DNA from: Stigmatella aurantiaca DW4/3-1
Lineage (GTDB): Bacteria; Myxococcota; Myxococcia; Myxococcales; Myxococcaceae
Length of the DNA: 64,000 bases
Reading direction: 5' to 3'
Assembly (NCBI RefSeq): GCF_000165485.1
Contig: NC_014623.1
Location: 5,598,893 to 5,662,892, forward strand
In this document: in pieces, positions 62,216-64,000 of the stretch
Position numbering within the stretch: position 1 is the stretch's first letter
Layout: every line of letters starts with the position of its first letter
Program-made: the position numbers and the translations under genes
Notes under the pieces: generated by a model
Databases searched by the model: none
What the model was told of the DNA's origin: nothing
The model's input: the letters and a program-made list of their open reading frames with translations, nothing else

Positions 62216-64000
62216 CTAAAACGGGCTCCACTCCACCTGGGCCACGGCCGTGACACCCGGCTGGTAGCGGAACACGTCGGTACCGAGCTGCTTGAAGTTC
62301 GAGGACTGGTTCAGCAAGTTGGTGCCTGTCAGCTTCAGCCGCAGGTCCTCCGACAGTTGCTGAGAGAGGGTCAGATCCACCCGGTGAAACGGCTGCTCAT
62401 AGGTATCTGGCAGCCGGTTGAAGCCCACCTCGGAGATGCGCTTGCCGAACACGTTGTAGAGCACCGTCACTTCGGTTCCCGAGCTCTCCCGGGTGTAGGT
62501 GGCGTTCACGTTGGCCACGTACGGCGACTGGCCCTGGAGCGGTCGGCTCTCGCTGGTGCTGATCTGCTGACCGGCCCCCAGGGTCACGCGGGAGTGGATG
62601 ACGCTCAGGTTGGCGCCGACCCGCACCGGGCTCAACACCTGGCTGATGCGGCCCAGGGAGACGCGGCCCTCCAGTTCGATCCCCAGCGCGGTGGCCCCAT
62701 CGGCGTTGCGGTAGCCCACATCGCCCTGGATGGAGCTCACCACCACCTGCTCGATGGGATCGATGAAGCGCTTGAAGAAGCCGCCCACCGAGAAGAGTTC
62801 GCTCTCGGTGGGGAAGAACTCCCACCGCAGGTCGGCGTTGTGAATGCGAGAGGACACCAGGTCCGGGTTGCCGCTCACGCTGCGGCGGCGGATGGCGTCG
62901 TAATAAAGGAAGGGAGCCACTTCGCGGAACTGCGGCCGTGCCACCGTGAAGCTGTAGCCCGCGCGCAGGTTCGCCTTGTCCGTCACGGCGTAGACCGCGT
63001 TCAGCGACGGCATCGGGTTGACGGTGGTTTTGTCCGTGGACGCGGGCGCCTGCCCCTGGGCGAAGCTGCTGCCAGAATCCAGCTGCTGGGTGAAGGCCTC
63101 CACGCGGGCTCCCGCGACGATCCGGAGCCGCTCCACCGGGCTGAACTCGGCGCTGAGGAAGCCGGCGTAGATCGACTGGAATCCATCGTAGCTGTCGGTC
63201 AGGAACGTCCGCTCCTCGGCGAGGAACGAGGGGCCGATGTTCGCCGCGGAGAACATCTCCTCTGCCGACAGGCCCAGCATCTCCGGATCGTCTCCGATGA
63301 AGACGAAGGAGAAGCGACGGGCGTCAAAATGGCGCTGGGACAGCTGCGCGGACGCCCCCACATTCATCTCCAGCTTGCCCAACGGGAAGCGCAAGGACAC
63401 GCTGCCTCCCCCGCTCGTGTCCCCCAGCGACGAGAAGAAACGCTCGCCGCTGTTGGCGGCCTGGCGGAAGCGCCGCACGCCGTTGGTGTCCAGGTACAGC
63501 AAGTCGCGCGTGTCGGGCTCCTCGGCCTGCGTCACCGACACGTTCGTTTGCCAGCGAAGCGTGAAGGCGTCCTCCGCGCCAAAGCGGTGCGTGCCCCGGA
63601 GCTGGTTGAAGTTCAGGAAGCGCTGGGCGAACTTCAGGCGCGTGGCATCGAATTCCGCGTTGTCCGTATCGGAGAATCCGAGCAGAACCTGGGCCGAGTC
63701 CTCGGTGGAACTGCTCACCAGCGCCAGCAAGCTCACGTCGTTCAGCGCGTCCAGCTGATAGCCCGCGTTGAACAGGGCCCCCAGGTTCGTGTTCGTGGCA
63801 CCGAACTCCGACCGGTAGAGATCCTTGGGAATCAAGTCCTGATCATTGATGCGGAACGTCTGGGCATCGGCGTTGGTGACCGCATCGCTCCGGGAATAGA
63901 GCGCGCTGGCGAGGTAACCGAAGGCCTTCCCATTGCCCCAGGTGTGGGTATTGCCCACCGAGACGCTCAGGCTGCCATTGGGCAGGCCGTTGGAGGTCCG
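62216..64000 (-). CDS. TonB-dependent receptor (5' end beyond window)
   Basis: About 594 codons of the barrel are visible; the frame is still open at base 64000, so signal peptide, TonB box and plug lie outside. Typical C-terminal barrel: repeated aromatic strands (YQLDALNDVSLLALVSSSTE, LRAGYSFTVARPQFREVAP, FFPTESELFSVGGFFKRFI) and a terminal Phe (VEWSPF). It reads FVFIGDDPEMLGLSAEEMFS in an extracellular loop. Ligand unknown; no siderophore or cobalamin genes in view. Followed by the beta-helix lipoprotein gene in the same direction. Confidence 0.9.
   Translation of the reverse strand, partial: RTSNGLPNGSLSVSVGNTHTWGNGKAFGYLASALYSRSDAVTNADAQTFRINDQDLIPKDLYRSEFGATNTNLGALFNAGYQLDALNDVSLLALVSSSTEDSAQVLLGFSDTDNAEFDATRLKFAQRFLNFNQLRGTHRFGAEDAFTLRWQTNVSVTQAEEPDTRDLLYLDTNGVRRFRQAANSGERFFSSLGDTSGGGSVSLRFPLGKLEMNVGASAQLSQRHFDARRFSFVFIGDDPEMLGLSAEEMFSAANIGPSFLAEERTFLTDSYDGFQSIYAGFLSAEFSPVERLRIVAGARVEAFTQQLDSGSSFAQGQAPASTDKTTVNPMPSLNAVYAVTDKANLRAGYSFTVARPQFREVAPFLYYDAIRRRSVSGNPDLVSSRIHNADLRWEFFPTESELFSVGGFFKRFIDPIEQVVVSSIQGDVGYRNADGATALGIELEGRVSLGRISQVLSPVRVGANLSVIHSRVTLGAGQQISTSESRPLQGQSPYVANVNATYTRESSGTEVTVLYNVFGKRISEVGFNRLPDTYEQPFHRVDLTLSQQLSEDLRLKLTGTNLLNQSSNFKQLGTDVFRYQPGVTAVAQVEWSPF

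Noticed and set aside
1-64000. tRNA, rRNA, transposase, integrase or phage genes
   Set aside because: None recognised on either strand by motif or product; small tRNA genes cannot be fully excluded by eye.

Overview
The window is chromosomal DNA of a myxobacterium (Myxococcales, suborder Cystobacterineae). The evidence is an almost complete frz motility-reversal cluster (frzA, frzB, frzCD, frzE, frzZ) followed by aldA, rpoE1 and frzS. The predicted proteins closely follow the Myxococcus xanthus products, down to FrzE His49, FrzZ Asp52/Asp220 and FrzS Asp55/His92. GC is high (a sampled typical row is 72 percent), coding is dense, 4-base ATGA/GTGA overlaps are common, and there are many lipoproteins, one membrane Ser/Thr kinase and several myxobacteria-specific unknowns. 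I see no phage, IS element, CRISPR array, rRNA or tRNA.

Layout. 1-12 kb: motility signalling (frzA-frzB-frzCD-frzE on the minus strand, frzZ divergent), a radical SAM protein, aldA, the ECF sigma factor RpoE1 with a zinc-finger anti-sigma candidate, and frzS. 11.8-18.7 kb (minus): a tight operon birA-coaX-solenoid protein-coaA, which carries two unrelated types of pantothenate kinase, then hom with two lipoproteins. 18.7-25.5 kb: a winged-helix protein with a degenerate Mrr-like domain, a PQQ-type propeller protein, and a Ser/Thr kinase with a Cys-rich extracytoplasmic tail beside small exported proteins. 25.5-29.7 kb: small unknowns, a less GC-rich metallophosphoesterase lipoprotein and a secreted polyglycine protein.

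29.7-42.4 kb is the most interesting part. A 1818-residue multicopper oxidase with a three-fold internal repeat (MnxG/ceruloplasmin-like) is followed by a beta-propeller protein, a tandem SCO1 protein and a cytochrome c fused to a periplasmic-binding domain, all co-directional. A convergent CusS/CusR-like two-component system closes the locus. The upstream region holds a 35-bp tandem repeat and direct TTCTCAG boxes. I infer a copper-dependent extracytoplasmic oxidation system, possibly for Mn(II) or Fe(II).

42.6-48.8 kb: an O-methyltransferase, a MetX-like hydrolase that has lost its catalytic serine, uridine kinase, a DUF692 (MNIO) enzyme with a long C-terminal extension, and a methyltransferase. 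48.8-55.4 kb (minus): a MacAB-TolC-type export operon with two permeases. 55.6-64 kb: a ClpC-like AAA+ protein, a Rossmann/DUF2520 protein, an Omp85-family barrel, and a beta-helix lipoprotein next to a TonB-dependent receptor that runs off the right edge.
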